Shown: positions 34,305 to 42,900 of the stretch, piece after piece
Layout of the letters: each line of letters begins with the position of its first letter
How positions within the stretch are numbered: position 1 is the first letter of the stretch
NCBI GenBank assembly: GCA_022072055.1
Contig: JAJVIK010000017.1
Location: forward strand, 128,849 to 192,848
Length of the DNA stretch: 64,000 nt
Reading direction: 5' to 3'
From: a bacterium
GTDB taxonomy: Bacteria; Hinthialibacterota; Hinthialibacteria; OLB16
Translations under genes and position numbers: made by a program
The notes under the pieces: generated by a model
Told to the model about the DNA's origin: nothing
What the model saw: only the letters and a program-made list of their open reading frames with translations
Databases searched by the model: none

Positions 34305-36470
34305 ATGAACCCATCTTGCGCCGCAACCGCTTTTCCTCAGCAGGGGGTCCGGAGGGCGGTCTTCGCCCTCTTGCTCGCCGGGCTGATGCTTCCCGGAGTC
34401 GCCTTCGCGGTCTCCCCCGAGTCCTGGCGGATCAGCTCCTACTCGGATTTCTCACAAGGCGAGAGCGAGCGAGTGTCGATTGTGAACCCGGGCGAGATTC
34501 GCCTGTCGCCCTCGCACCAAGTCTTCTCCGTGATCCGCGATCCCTCGGTGTGGAGCCTCGCGGAGTCGCCCGATGGGAGCACGTTGTATGTAGGCACCGG
34601 GAATTCCGCCAAGGTCTATAAGGTGGCGACCGGGGGATCCTCCGCAACCGCCGAGGCCAAGCTCTTCGCCGATCTCGACGGCAACGCGGTCTACACCCTG
34701 CTGCCGGGCAAGCAGGGGGAGCTTTACGCCGGGGTGTCCCCGGAGGGGAAGGTCTTCAAGATCGCCCCGGATGGTTCGGTCACATTGATCGGCGAGAGCG
34801 ATGAGGACTACATCTGGGCGATGGTCTTCGATGCCACCGGGGACTTGATCCTGGCCACCGGCGGCAAGGGGCTGATCAAGAAGATGACCCTGGAGGGCAA
34901 GACCAAGACCCTGGTCAAGACCGAGGAGAAACACATCCTTTCGCTCGCGGCCGATCCCACGGGCAAGATTTACTTCGGAACCGCCCCCAACGGTTGGGTC
35001 GGGGTGCTGGAGAACCAGAAGGATTTCCGGGTGTTGCACGACTCCGAGCTCAGCGAGGTCAAGGCGCTCGCCCTCGACTCCGAGGGGAGCCTCTACGCCG
35101 GGATAATCCCCTCGCTTCAGGTTGAGCAGAAACGAGATGTCCCTCAGCCTCCCCAGGGCGGCGGGGGTCCGAAAACCGACAAGTCCTCGGAGCTGGTGAA
35201 GATTTCCCCGAATGGCCTGGCGCGCTCCCTCGGGAAAACCGCCAACGCCGCGATCAATACCCTGAACGCCGGACCGTTCGGCATCCTGGTCGGGACCGGG
35301 GATGAAGGCAAACTCTTTCAGATCGGGTTCCGCGAGGACCTCGACCTGGTGGCCGACTTCGAGAAAAACGACCTGCTCGCGATTATTCCGCGCAAGGCCG
35401 GGGGACTCTGGATCGGCACGGGCAATCCGGGATCGGTGATCGCCTTCCCGATGGGAACCAACAAGGGGGGGGTGTACGCCTCCAAGGCGCTGGATGCGGA
35501 AACTCCCAGCCAGTGGGGGCGGATGAGCTGGGTGGCCTCGATTCCCGAAGGGGTGACATTGGCCTTCGAGACCCGCTCGGGCAACACCAAGGAGCCGGAT
35601 GACACCTGGAGCGATTGGTCGGAGCCGCTGAACGCGCCCGGCAAAGCGAGCAGCCCGGTGGCGCGTTTCCTCCAGTGGCGGGCCAAGTTCGGCGGCTCTC
35701 CGGACGGGAAATCGGCCACGGTGGAAGAGGTCGAGATCATCCACCAGAGCCTCAATCAACCGCCGCGGATCGAGTCGGTCCAGTTTGGAGATCAGTCCGC
35801 GACCAGCGGGAACGGCGGGGCCGCGGGCGCGCAAGCCGCCAAATCGGACAGCGCCGGGGCAAAGACCTCCTCCTCCAAGTCCGCGCAGAGCGAGGGCGGC
35901 TCGACCGCCGCCAATCCCAATCTGGTTCAGCTTTCCTGGCAGGCCACCGATCCGAACGGCGACACCCTGATCTATGACCTCCACTATCGCCGTGTCTCCG
36001 AGAATCTGTGGAAGGAGATCGAAACCGATCTCAAGACCGCCAAGCACCCTTGGAATGTCCTGGCGCTGCCGGATGGGGACTACGAGGTTCGCTTGATCGC
36101 CTCGGACCGGCTGGCCAACCCGCCCGATCAGGCCGCAAGCGACCGCTGGCGCTCGGAGCCGATCCGTGTGGACAAGACCGCTCCGGAAGTCGTGGAATGG
36201 CTCACCCCCACCGCCGGCGCGGGGACCTACGATGTCGAGGCGCGAGTGGTGGATGCCACCTCGCGATTGGTGGGGGCCGAGGCGATCCTGGATGGGGATG
36301 AGGACAAGCCGATTCCGCTCGTGCCCAAGGATGGCATCGCCGACACGAACGAGGAAACCTACAAGATTCATGTCGAGGGGCTGGTCTCCGGCGAGCATTC
36401 GCTGGTGGTCCGCGCCAAGGATGAGAAAGGCAACATCGGCTCCGGGGCGCACCGGTTCACCCTTCCATGA
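34305..36470 (+). CDS. Exported beta-propeller protein with C-terminal fibronectin-like region
   Basis: The 721-residue protein starts with a signal peptide (AVFALLLAGLMLPGVAFAVS). Propeller-type blades repeat about every 40-45 residues: SLAESPDGSTLYVGTGNSAKVYKV, LLPGKQGELYAGVSPEGKVFKI, MVFDATGDLILATGGKGLIKKM, LAADPTGKIYFGTAPNGWVGVL, ALDSEGSLYAGI and so on. After a linker of Ala/Gly/Ser (about 500-540) come two fibronectin-like sections (WQATDPNGDTLIYDLHYRR, VDATSRLVGAEAILDGDEDK). It overlaps the next gene by 4 bases (ATGA). Likely a periplasmic or surface binding protein; its partner may be the S55 protease upstream. The ATG at 34305 is used, though a GTG at 34296 is possible. Confidence 0.75.
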   Translation: MNPSCAATAFPQQGVRRAVFALLLAGLMLPGVAFAVSPESWRISSYSDFSQGESERVSIVNPGEIRLSPSHQVFSVIRDPSVWSLAESPDGSTLYVGTGNSAKVYKVATGGSSATAEAKLFADLDGNAVYTLLPGKQGELYAGVSPEGKVFKIAPDGSVTLIGESDEDYIWAMVFDATGDLILATGGKGLIKKMTLEGKTKTLVKTEEKHILSLAADPTGKIYFGTAPNGWVGVLENQKDFRVLHDSELSEVKALALDSEGSLYAGIIPSLQVEQKRDVPQPPQGGGGPKTDKSSELVKISPNGLARSLGKTANAAINTLNAGPFGILVGTGDEGKLFQIGFREDLDLVADFEKNDLLAIIPRKAGGLWIGTGNPGSVIAFPMGTNKGGVYASKALDAETPSQWGRMSWVASIPEGVTLAFETRSGNTKEPDDTWSDWSEPLNAPGKASSPVARFLQWRAKFGGSPDGKSATVEEVEIIHQSLNQPPRIESVQFGDQSATSGNGGAAGAQAAKSDSAGAKTSSSKSAQSEGGSTAANPNLVQLSWQATDPNGDTLIYDLHYRRVSENLWKEIETDLKTAKHPWNVLALPDGDYEVRLIASDRLANPPDQAASDRWRSEPIRVDKTAPEVVEWLTPTAGAGTYDVEARVVDATSRLVGAEAILDGDEDKPIPLVPKDGIADTNEETYKIHVEGLVSGEHSLVVRAKDEKGNIGSGAHRFTLP

Positions 36471-37117
36471 ACGGATCCGAACAGGCCACTTCAGTTGAAA
36501 TCTACGGACTCCCGGTCGGGCCGCTGGAGGTGAACTGTTACCTGGTGGTCGATCCCGCCACGCGCAAGGCGCTGCTGGTCGATCCGGGGGCGCAGGCGGA
36601 GCGGATTTTCGAGTGGTGCGCGCTTCACCGCGCCGAGGTCCGTTTGATCCTCAACACCCACGGCCATGGCGACCACATCGGCGCGAACGGGCCTCTCAAG
36701 GAATGGTTCAATGTTCCCCTGGCGATTCATCCCGAGGACGCCGACTGCCTGCTCGACCCCTTCGTGAATCTGAGCGCGTATTTCGAGCCGGTGACCTCTC
36801 CTCCCGCGGACATTCTGCTCGAACCGGGATCGCAAGTGGATTGGGAGGGACCCCCGGTCGAGATTCTCCACACGCCGGGTCACAGCCCCGGCTCGGTGAG
36901 CTTTCATGGGGACGGTTGGGTCATTTCCGGAGATGTGCTCTTCCAAGGCTCGATTGGGCGAACCGATTTCCCGCGCTGCGACCTGATCACCCTTCAGACC
37001 AGCATCCGGGAGCAGCTCCTGTCCCTGCCGGAAGAGACCGTGGTCTACCCCGGGCATGGCCCCTCGACCACCATCGGCCATGAGAAGCGGACCAACCCGT
37101 TTCTGCACCTCGGCTGA
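36467..37117 (+). CDS. Metallo-beta-lactamase-fold hydrolase (glyoxalase II-like)
   Basis: The 216-residue hydrolase has the HxHxDH motif NTHGHGDHIGANGPL (H65, H67, D69, H70), then ILHTPGHSPGSVSFHGDG, WVISGDVLFQGSIGRTDFP and VYPGHGPSTTIGHEKRTNPF. This is the small glyoxalase II-like group (YcbL-like). There is no signal, so it should be cytoplasmic, unlike its exported operon neighbours. It starts within the stop of the propeller gene and is followed by the VKOR-DsbA gene after 26 bases. The substrate is not evident. Confidence 0.88.
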   Translation: MNGSEQATSVEIYGLPVGPLEVNCYLVVDPATRKALLVDPGAQAERIFEWCALHRAEVRLILNTHGHGDHIGANGPLKEWFNVPLAIHPEDADCLLDPFVNLSAYFEPVTSPPADILLEPGSQVDWEGPPVEILHTPGHSPGSVSFHGDGWVISGDVLFQGSIGRTDFPRCDLITLQTSIREQLLSLPEETVVYPGHGPSTTIGHEKRTNPFLHLG

Positions 37118-37143
37118 GAATCCCACGCCCGCGTCCCGCCACC

Positions 37144-38376
37144 ATGATGAAGCGTAAGATCGGGCGACGAGCATTGTGGGTTGCCGCCGCGCTGGGGCTG
37201 CTTGGACTGGTTCTCGCGGTCGAATCTTACCGTCAGTTTCACAGCGCGCTCGCGGGGGAAGGAACCTGGTGCTCGTTCGGGGAGATCTCCAGCTGTGAAA
37301 AAGCCTTCCAGAGCGAGTATTCGACCCTTTTCGGCCGTCCCATCGCGCTCTATGGCGGGGTGGCCTACTTCCTTGTGGCGGCCATTGCGCTGGTGGGCCT
37401 GCTCAATGGTGGGCCGTATGTGCTCGCCTCGCTGTTCCACCTCGCGCTGCTGTCCATCCCGCTGCTGATCGCCACGCTCTACTTCGGCTGGGCGCTTTTC
37501 TTCCAGGTCAAGACCTTGTGTGTCCTGTGTGTCACCGACTACCTCATCAACCTCGCCGCCATGGTGGTGGTGTGGCGCGCCTGCTGGAAGCTCCGCCCCC
37601 CTTACCTCTCCCTGCTGCGCTGGGACATCCGTTCGATGTTCGGCACCGCCAAGGATGCCGGTCGGACCCTTTTGATGGTGGTTCTGCTGGTAATCCTGGG
37701 ATTCATGGTGGTTCGGGTGGAGCACTGGTATTACCTTTTCAAGCGCGGTTTCAATCAGGTCCTGTCGGGGGAGGTGGAACGTCTGGACACCCCCTGGGCC
37801 ACTCGTTTCCCGACCAAGGGTCCCGAAAACGCCCCGATCCAGGTGGTCATGTTCGGGGATTATGAATGCCCCTTCTGCGGGATGATGAAATACACCTGGA
37901 ACAAGGTCATGGAGGAATACCCGGACCTTGTTCGCTTCACCTCGGTGGCGCATCCGATGAACTCGGACTGCAATCCGATGAGCGCCAACAATACGAATCA
38001 CCCCTTCGCCTGCAAGGCCGCCCAGCTCGCCAAGTTCGTGCTCCAGAAGAAAGGCCCCGAGGCCTTCTGGAGGATCAGCGACAATCTGTATTGGGCCGGG
38101 CAGGGTTTCAGCGAGGAGGTGTTGGTGGGCTTCGGAATGCAAGAGGGCCTGGTGGAGGATGACTTCCATGAGATCTGGCGCCGGAGCAAGACCCAGGAGG
38201 GGCTGGAACTGGATTTCCGGATCGCCAAAGCCCTGGGCCTCGCGGGCCTCCCCGGAACCCTCCTGAATGGGATCTACATCCAGGGATATGTGGAGGAATG
38301 GGCGCTTTACAGGATGATCGATGCTGAGCTGGAACGTAAGGGCCTCTCTCGCAAGAGATTCCGGAAAAACGGCTAA
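37144..38376 (+). CDS. VKOR-DsbA fusion, disulfide-bond-forming membrane protein
   Basis: The 410-residue protein joins an N-terminal VKOR quinone-linked oxidase to a DsbA-like thioredoxin domain. In the VKOR part the loop cysteines are C43 and C51 (TWCSFGEISSC) and the active pair is C126/C129 in TLCVLCVTDYLI. There are about five membrane helices (11-27, 72-88, 95-120, 125-146, 174-194). The C-terminal periplasmic domain has C242-P-F-C245 in GDYECPFCGMM and a cis-Pro loop GLAGLPGTLLNG. Such fusions oxidise exported proteins directly. It is the last gene of the S55/propeller/MBL run and supports an envelope-maturation role for that operon. Confidence 0.92.
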   Translation: MMKRKIGRRALWVAAALGLLGLVLAVESYRQFHSALAGEGTWCSFGEISSCEKAFQSEYSTLFGRPIALYGGVAYFLVAAIALVGLLNGGPYVLASLFHLALLSIPLLIATLYFGWALFFQVKTLCVLCVTDYLINLAAMVVVWRACWKLRPPYLSLLRWDIRSMFGTAKDAGRTLLMVVLLVILGFMVVRVEHWYYLFKRGFNQVLSGEVERLDTPWATRFPTKGPENAPIQVVMFGDYECPFCGMMKYTWNKVMEEYPDLVRFTSVAHPMNSDCNPMSANNTNHPFACKAAQLAKFVLQKKGPEAFWRISDNLYWAGQGFSEEVLVGFGMQEGLVEDDFHEIWRRSKTQEGLELDFRIAKALGLAGLPGTLLNGIYIQGYVEEWALYRMIDAELERKGLSRKRFRKNG

Positions 38377-38384
38377 CAACGCCG

Positions 38385-38405
38385 GGCGCGAGTGATCGCG
38401 CCTTT
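38385..38405. terminator. Short GC-rich hairpin between convergent genes
   Basis: GGCGCGA-GTGA-TCGCGCC (38385-38402), followed by TTT on the plus strand, lies between the VKOR-DsbA stop and the convergent GH16-like gene. The T tract is short, so termination strength is uncertain. Confidence 0.45.
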
Positions 38406-38407
38406 CC

Positions 38408-39595
38408 TCACCTTTCCGGGGTGAACCGAAATCCGGTCAGCACAAATTCAGCATCCGTTCCATTGGTGGGCGAGTGTCCGAGGTGCAGCCAATAATTGAC
38501 ACGGACTTTCTCGCGGTCCGGTTCGGGAACTTGCGCGCCGGTGTAGGTCTTTTCGTGGATCAACTGTTCCACGGGGGGCGCGGAGTCGAGGTGTTTCCCC
38601 AGATACGAGCGAAAGGTCACTGTCCCTGGGGCCCACTCCATGAAATGGGTCATCTCGCTCGCCTCTTCGGATAGGGTCGCCAGGAAACGGTCGCAGCGCT
38701 CCGCGCCGCAGCCGGGGCACATGCCGCAGGGCTGGATCACAAACTGGGCGTTGTCGGGGTTTAGGGGGTCTCCCCAGCGGGTGAACTCGATATCGAGTTC
38801 CCGGTCTCCGGGAATCGGGGAGTCCATCTCATAGGTGAAGAGGCCCGCCACCAGGTTCGGATCCTGAACATCCAATCTCCCGCCGGTTCCAAACACATAA
38901 GTCCCATAACCCAGGCTCTCGGTGAGGACCACCTCGGTGCAATACCACTTCTCATCCCGCTGAGTGACAGTGAGGTGCAACCCTTCACTATCCACAAAGA
39001 CATCCTGTTGGCGGTCGGAGAAATAGTTCGGCCCGGGCCCGGAAGGGGTGTCGCGACGCTTCACCCGCCAGTCCCTTCCATCGAAGCGGAGGATGCGCTC
39101 TCGATCCACATGGATAAAAGCCGCCGCCGAAAGCGGCGCGGGCCGCTCAAAGCAGGGAGCGCAGATCGGCGGGGAACTCTCCGAAGGGATCACAAACGCC
39201 AGGATTTCGGTCGCAAGTTCATCAATTCCCCCGGTGGTGATGTCGGCGGTCCAGGTTCCATCCGGCTGGATCGGGACTGTGGGCAGCTCCGCGCTGGGTT
39301 TGGACCACCACCCATCCCCGACCAGAATGTAGACCGCGACGACATGGGATGCGGGATCGGCCTGCTCGACCTTGCCCTGGAGGTCCTCGAACGAGCCGAT
39401 TTCGGGGACCTGGGTGAACGAGATCTGAGCGGTAGGCTGGTTCACCGAACCCCAGGCGGCCTGCAACAGGACCAAGTCCTCCGGACCGATGGACCCATTT
39501 CCGTTCAGGTCCGCGCTGGGAGTGGGGTTTTGGGCAAGAGCGGTCCCCCAGAGGATGGGGACCATCACAACTCGAAGCATTCTCCCGACAGGCAT
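38408..39595 (-). CDS. Exported GH16-like protein with dockerin-type segment
   Basis: The 395-residue protein starts at the ATG at 39595 behind AAGGAGAAAC; an upstream ATG at 39616 lacks a ribosome site. A signal peptide ends near residue 22 (LWGTALAQ). A dockerin/EF-hand-like Ca-binding stretch follows at 29-49 (DLNGNGSIGPEDLVLLQAAWG), a single half repeat. The C-terminal half carries the GH16 catalytic motif ELDIE (E266, D268, E270) in DRELDIEFTRWGDP, with LGYGTYVFGTGGRLDVQDPNLVAGLFTYE, the typical lead-in. It probably cleaves a beta-glucan-type polysaccharide. Cys clusters (PICAPCF, PCGMCPGCGAERC) are unusual for GH16. A cellulosome is not implied by one half dockerin. Confidence 0.72.
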   Translation of the reverse strand: MPVGRMLRVVMVPILWGTALAQNPTPSADLNGNGSIGPEDLVLLQAAWGSVNQPTAQISFTQVPEIGSFEDLQGKVEQADPASHVVAVYILVGDGWWSKPSAELPTVPIQPDGTWTADITTGGIDELATEILAFVIPSESSPPICAPCFERPAPLSAAAFIHVDRERILRFDGRDWRVKRRDTPSGPGPNYFSDRQQDVFVDSEGLHLTVTQRDEKWYCTEVVLTESLGYGTYVFGTGGRLDVQDPNLVAGLFTYEMDSPIPGDRELDIEFTRWGDPLNPDNAQFVIQPCGMCPGCGAERCDRFLATLSEEASEMTHFMEWAPGTVTFRSYLGKHLDSAPPVEQLIHEKTYTGAQVPEPDREKVRVNYWLHLGHSPTNGTDAEFVLTGFRFTPER

Positions 39596-39644
39596 GCGCT
39601 GTTTCTCCTTCCTCATTCTGAGGCCTATCTCTATCGCGCGGGTG

Positions 39645-40646
39645 TCATCCGCCGCCGAAGCGGTATTCCTGTTCCGGCTTGAACCGATAATCCAGCACCG
39701 GCCATCCGAACGGAGGCCGCTCGCGAGGGAAATCCAGCCAGCGGGATGGGTCTGTTTGGAATGAAACGATCACATGGAGAGCGAGGGTCGCCAAGTTGGT
39801 GTTCGGATGGTAACGCAATTCGATCCCGAACGCGGGAATGGCGGGATACGGCTCCTCGTTCGGAAGCGGACCAAACGGAAGGACTCGAAACCAGGCGCGT
39901 TTCTCCAGCACTCCCTGTTCCTTGCCATCCCAAAGCGCCACCTCTTGGATGGTGTCGGCAAGGCCGGCGCCCGCCCAAGGTCGGCACCCGAAGCGGAAGC
40001 GGGATTCTCCCAGGTCGAGGATCCATCGCATCGCTTCCCCCTCGGTCTGATCGGTGGACTCCGGGACACTCTCCGGCGCGGCCTCCGAGGGGAGCAGCAG
40101 CCCGAGACGCGCCAGATAGGTCTCAATCTCGCCGGTCGAAACCACGGGACCGAGAGAGATCTCGTTGGCGTCCTGGTGCCAGCTCCCCTTCCTGTCGAAG
40201 ATCGAGAGTTCGCCCTCGCGACGGTTCCAAACCCGATAGAGTCCCAGATCGGCGGCGCGCTGATGCAATTCCGAGCGGTCCTCCACCAGTGAAAACGCCC
40301 CGCCAAAGACCACCCGGGCTTTCCGCTCCACCACGTGGGCGAGGGTCTCGATGCTCGCGCCCGATAGACGCGCCTCGGCGAACAGAGCCGCGGTTTCCTG
40401 GAGGAGCTGTTCCCCTTGCTCATAGCTTGCCGAGGTGGTCCCGCCTTGAACATCATAGCGACTGGTCTTCAGTTCAAGCTCAAAGCGAGCCAGGGCCTCG
40501 CGCTGTTTGGCGAGACAGGCGAGCCAGGGAGCGGGGGGAAGGGTCTTCTCCGCGCGCGCCGGGCACGCCACAATCAAGAGCAAGCAAGCCGGGGGCAGAA
40601 TCCGCCCCAAGCGCGCCCAGAAGCCAAATCGTGGGAGGAACCTCAT
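39645..40646 (-). CDS. Uncharacterised exported protein, divergent from the DUF2330 gene
   Basis: The 333-residue protein from the ATG at 40646 has a basic N-terminus and a signal peptide (GRILPPACLLLIVACPARA). A helical N-terminal half (LAKQREALARFELELKTSRYD, EQLLQETAALFAEARLSG) precedes a segment with WHQDANEISLGPVVSTGEIETYLARLGLLL and a C-terminal beta-rich portion. I recognise no family. Its start codon is separated by one base from the start codon of the plus-strand DUF2330 gene. An upstream ATG at 40769 would overlap that gene and is not preferred. Confidence 0.6.
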   Translation of the reverse strand: MRFLPRFGFWARLGRILPPACLLLIVACPARAEKTLPPAPWLACLAKQREALARFELELKTSRYDVQGGTTSASYEQGEQLLQETAALFAEARLSGASIETLAHVVERKARVVFGGAFSLVEDRSELHQRAADLGLYRVWNRREGELSIFDRKGSWHQDANEISLGPVVSTGEIETYLARLGLLLPSEAAPESVPESTDQTEGEAMRWILDLGESRFRFGCRPWAGAGLADTIQEVALWDGKEQGVLEKRAWFRVLPFGPLPNEEPYPAIPAFGIELRYHPNTNLATLALHVIVSFQTDPSRWLDFPRERPPFGWPVLDYRFKPEQEYRFGGG

Positions 40647-40647
40647 C

Positions 40648-41775
40648 TTGTTTCCACTCTCAATCCTGCTCTCCAAAAACTCCATCCGACACGTTTCGCG
40701 CGCGGTTGCGCGGGCAGTGACGGCGCTCGCCTTGTGCGTGGGAGGAGTGGCCACGGCCCAGATCCTCACCCCCCAAGGCTATCCCGGCCAGTGCCGGTTG
40801 GCGCACCAGGAGGCTCTGGCGATCCAGCATGATGGCAAACAGTCCCTGGTGCTGGAAGCTCGCTACGAGTTTGTGACCCCCCAACGTCCGAGGACCACGC
40901 AAGCTTACCGCGCGCGCGCCCCGCGCGAACCGCAAGTGGAGCTCCAACCCCCCGACAAGCTGGTGTGGGTGCTGCCGGTTCCGCCCGGCTGCGCCAGCCT
41001 GGATGCCCCCAGCGACACGCTCTTCGAGGAGCTCTACGACTGGCTCCATCCCTCGATCAAGGCCAACTATGGTCTTCGCACCGGGCGCCCCACCGCGTTC
41101 AGCCGTTTCGGCGGAAGCCTCTTCAGCCCGGCGGCAGCGGCGGCCCCGCGCGGGCATGCTCCGGCGTGGATGGTGTTCCCCACCAGCGGCGAGGCCGCGC
41201 TGACCTCCCTGGTGGAGTGGTGTTCATCCAACGGGATGCAGGGATTGGACACGGAGAGCGCGCGGGATTACGCCCGGCGCGGCTGGACCTTCGCCATTGG
41301 GACTGTCGAAACGCCCGGGCTTTCAGGGACACTGGGTCCCACGCATCTGGTGTTTCCGACTCCGGAGATTGTCTTCCCGCTCCGCTTTCAGGCGCGCGCG
41401 GGGACTCAGGATTTCACCTTTTACGCGGTCACCGCCAAGGACCTTTCCACTCGCGGACTGTACACCCTGCGCCTGAGTCCGCTCCGAGGGATCACCCGCC
41501 TTTCGCGCGAGGGCCAATCGCGCGGGTATGTGACCCTGGCGAGCCTTGCGGTTCCCGGCGCGCTCCAGGCGCATCTGGACTCGGTGCGGAGTGGGGGGCT
41601 TCCCGGCTTGCCCGCCGACAGCATTCGCCTGTACGCCTGGAAGGCCGGTTCAATTCCCACTCCGAGCCGCCGGACCTCGACCCCCGCCCCTGACCTGGTC
41701 ATCCCGGAGAAGGTCGCGCCCGCGCCACGGGCCGGCGCCGCACCCCGCTCCACCGGGACCTATCGAAGACGTTAG
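40648..41775 (+). CDS. DUF2330 domain exported protein
   Basis: The protein is about 375 residues from TTG at 40648, chosen because GGAGG lies eight bases upstream and the signal peptide (TALALCVGGVATAQ) follows. The DUF2330 pattern is visible as QSLVLEARYEFVTP and DKLVWVLPVPPGCASLDAPSDTLFEELYDW, that is, a conserved pro-rich 'wviPvP' strand preceding the helical segment. Later blocks include FPTPEIVFPLRFQ and TKDLSTRGLYTLRLSP. Function of the family is unknown; it is generally exported. The C-terminus is proline and arginine rich. It is followed 11 bases later by dusB. Confidence 0.75.
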   Translation: MFPLSILLSKNSIRHVSRAVARAVTALALCVGGVATAQILTPQGYPGQCRLAHQEALAIQHDGKQSLVLEARYEFVTPQRPRTTQAYRARAPREPQVELQPPDKLVWVLPVPPGCASLDAPSDTLFEELYDWLHPSIKANYGLRTGRPTAFSRFGGSLFSPAAAAAPRGHAPAWMVFPTSGEAALTSLVEWCSSNGMQGLDTESARDYARRGWTFAIGTVETPGLSGTLGPTHLVFPTPEIVFPLRFQARAGTQDFTFYAVTAKDLSTRGLYTLRLSPLRGITRLSREGQSRGYVTLASLAVPGALQAHLDSVRSGGLPGLPADSIRLYAWKAGSIPTPSRRTSTPAPDLVIPEKVAPAPRAGAAPRSTGTYRRR

Positions 41776-41786
41776 AACCCACCCCC

Positions 41787-42782
41787 ATGAGTGTTCCCTC
41801 CGCCAATGTGTTCGAGGACCTGCGCCGGCAGTCGCCGGTGGTCCTCGCGCCTCTTTCGGGCATCACGGATGCCGCCTTTCGCGAGGTCTGCCGCCGTTCG
41901 GGGTGCCGCTTTGTGTACGCCGAGATGACCAGCTCCGAGGCGCTCGCGCGCGGGAACGACAAGGCCCAGGGGCGGATTCGTGGGCTGGATGCCCCGATCC
42001 CGACCGTGGCGCAGCTTTTGGGGAATAGTCCGGAGGTGATGGCCGAGGCCGCCGAGATGTGTGTGGAGATGGGCGCGGACGCGGTGGACATCAACCTGGG
42101 TTGCCCCGCGCGACAGATTGTCCGCGGCGGCGGAGGCTCCGCCCTGATGCGCGAGCCGGAAACGGTCGCCGCCTTGGTCCACGCGATGACCGCGCGCATC
42201 TCCAAACCGGTCAGTGTTAAAATGCGCGCCGGCTGGGATGACAACTGCCGCAACGCGGTCGATATCGCGCGCATTGCCGAAGGCGAGGGGGCGAAAGCCA
42301 TCACGGTTCATCCCCGAACGCGCGCGCAAGCTTTCAAAGGCGCCGCCAACTGGGAGGTCATCGCGCGTGTCAAGGAGGCGGTTTCGGTCCCGGTGATCGG
42401 CAACGGCGATGTGAGGACCCGCGAGGACATGCTGCGGATGCTGGAGTCCACCCGCTGCGATGCGGTGATGGTGGGGCGCTCGGCGCTTGGGCAACCCTGG
42501 ATCTTCCGGAAGCTCGAAGACCCCACGTTCATCGATCCGGATTACGAAACCCGGATTGAGGTTGCGATCGAGCATCTGCGCCTGCTCGGGCAGGACAAGG
42601 GCGACCATCGCGGCGCGGTGGAGTTCCGCAAACACCTTGCCTGCTATCTCAAGTCGATGCCGGACAACAAGTTTGTGCGCGAGAAGATGAATCGGATGGA
42701 TTCGGTCGAGGAAGTGGTGAGCGTGCTGCGGGAGTACGCCGAGGGTATCCTCGCGCGCAAACGTCCGATGGCCGCGAGCTGA
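41787..42782 (+). CDS. dus: tRNA-dihydrouridine synthase (DusB type)
   Basis: The 331-residue flavoenzyme reduces uridines in tRNA D-loops. The N-terminal block is VVLAPLSGITDAAFREVCRRSGC, followed by NLGCPARQIVRGGGGSALM with catalytic C106, SVKMRAGWDD, ITVHPRTRAQAFKGAANWEVI and VIGNGDVRTREDMLRML. It is a clear DusB-like protein. It may be cotranscribed with the DUF2330 gene 11 bases upstream. Confidence 0.93.
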   Translation: MSVPSANVFEDLRRQSPVVLAPLSGITDAAFREVCRRSGCRFVYAEMTSSEALARGNDKAQGRIRGLDAPIPTVAQLLGNSPEVMAEAAEMCVEMGADAVDINLGCPARQIVRGGGGSALMREPETVAALVHAMTARISKPVSVKMRAGWDDNCRNAVDIARIAEGEGAKAITVHPRTRAQAFKGAANWEVIARVKEAVSVPVIGNGDVRTREDMLRMLESTRCDAVMVGRSALGQPWIFRKLEDPTFIDPDYETRIEVAIEHLRLLGQDKGDHRGAVEFRKHLACYLKSMPDNKFVREKMNRMDSVEEVVSVLREYAEGILARKRPMAAS

Positions 42783-42846
42783 GGGCTCCCGCTCGCCCAT
42801 GAGTTGCACTCCCCCAAGGGCTTGTTGCCATGGAGCGGTCCGCGTT

Positions 42847-42871
42847 CGAGGCGGAGTTCAACTCCGCCTCG
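42847..42871. terminator. Perfect 10-bp stem-loop between convergent genes
   Basis: CGAGGCGGAG-TTCAA-CTCCGCCTCG forms a strong hairpin between the dus stop and the convergent membrane-protein stop. An A6 run (42891-42896) lies beside it, equivalent to a T run for the minus strand but placed before the hairpin. It may block read-through in both directions. Confidence 0.5.
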
Positions 42872-42900
42872 AGCAGTGAGAGGCAAACGGAAAAAACGCC

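Noticed and set aside
34452-36452. A 666-residue open frame on the minus strand opposite the beta-propeller gene
   Set aside because: It mirrors the coding strand of a clear exported propeller and has no motif of its own.
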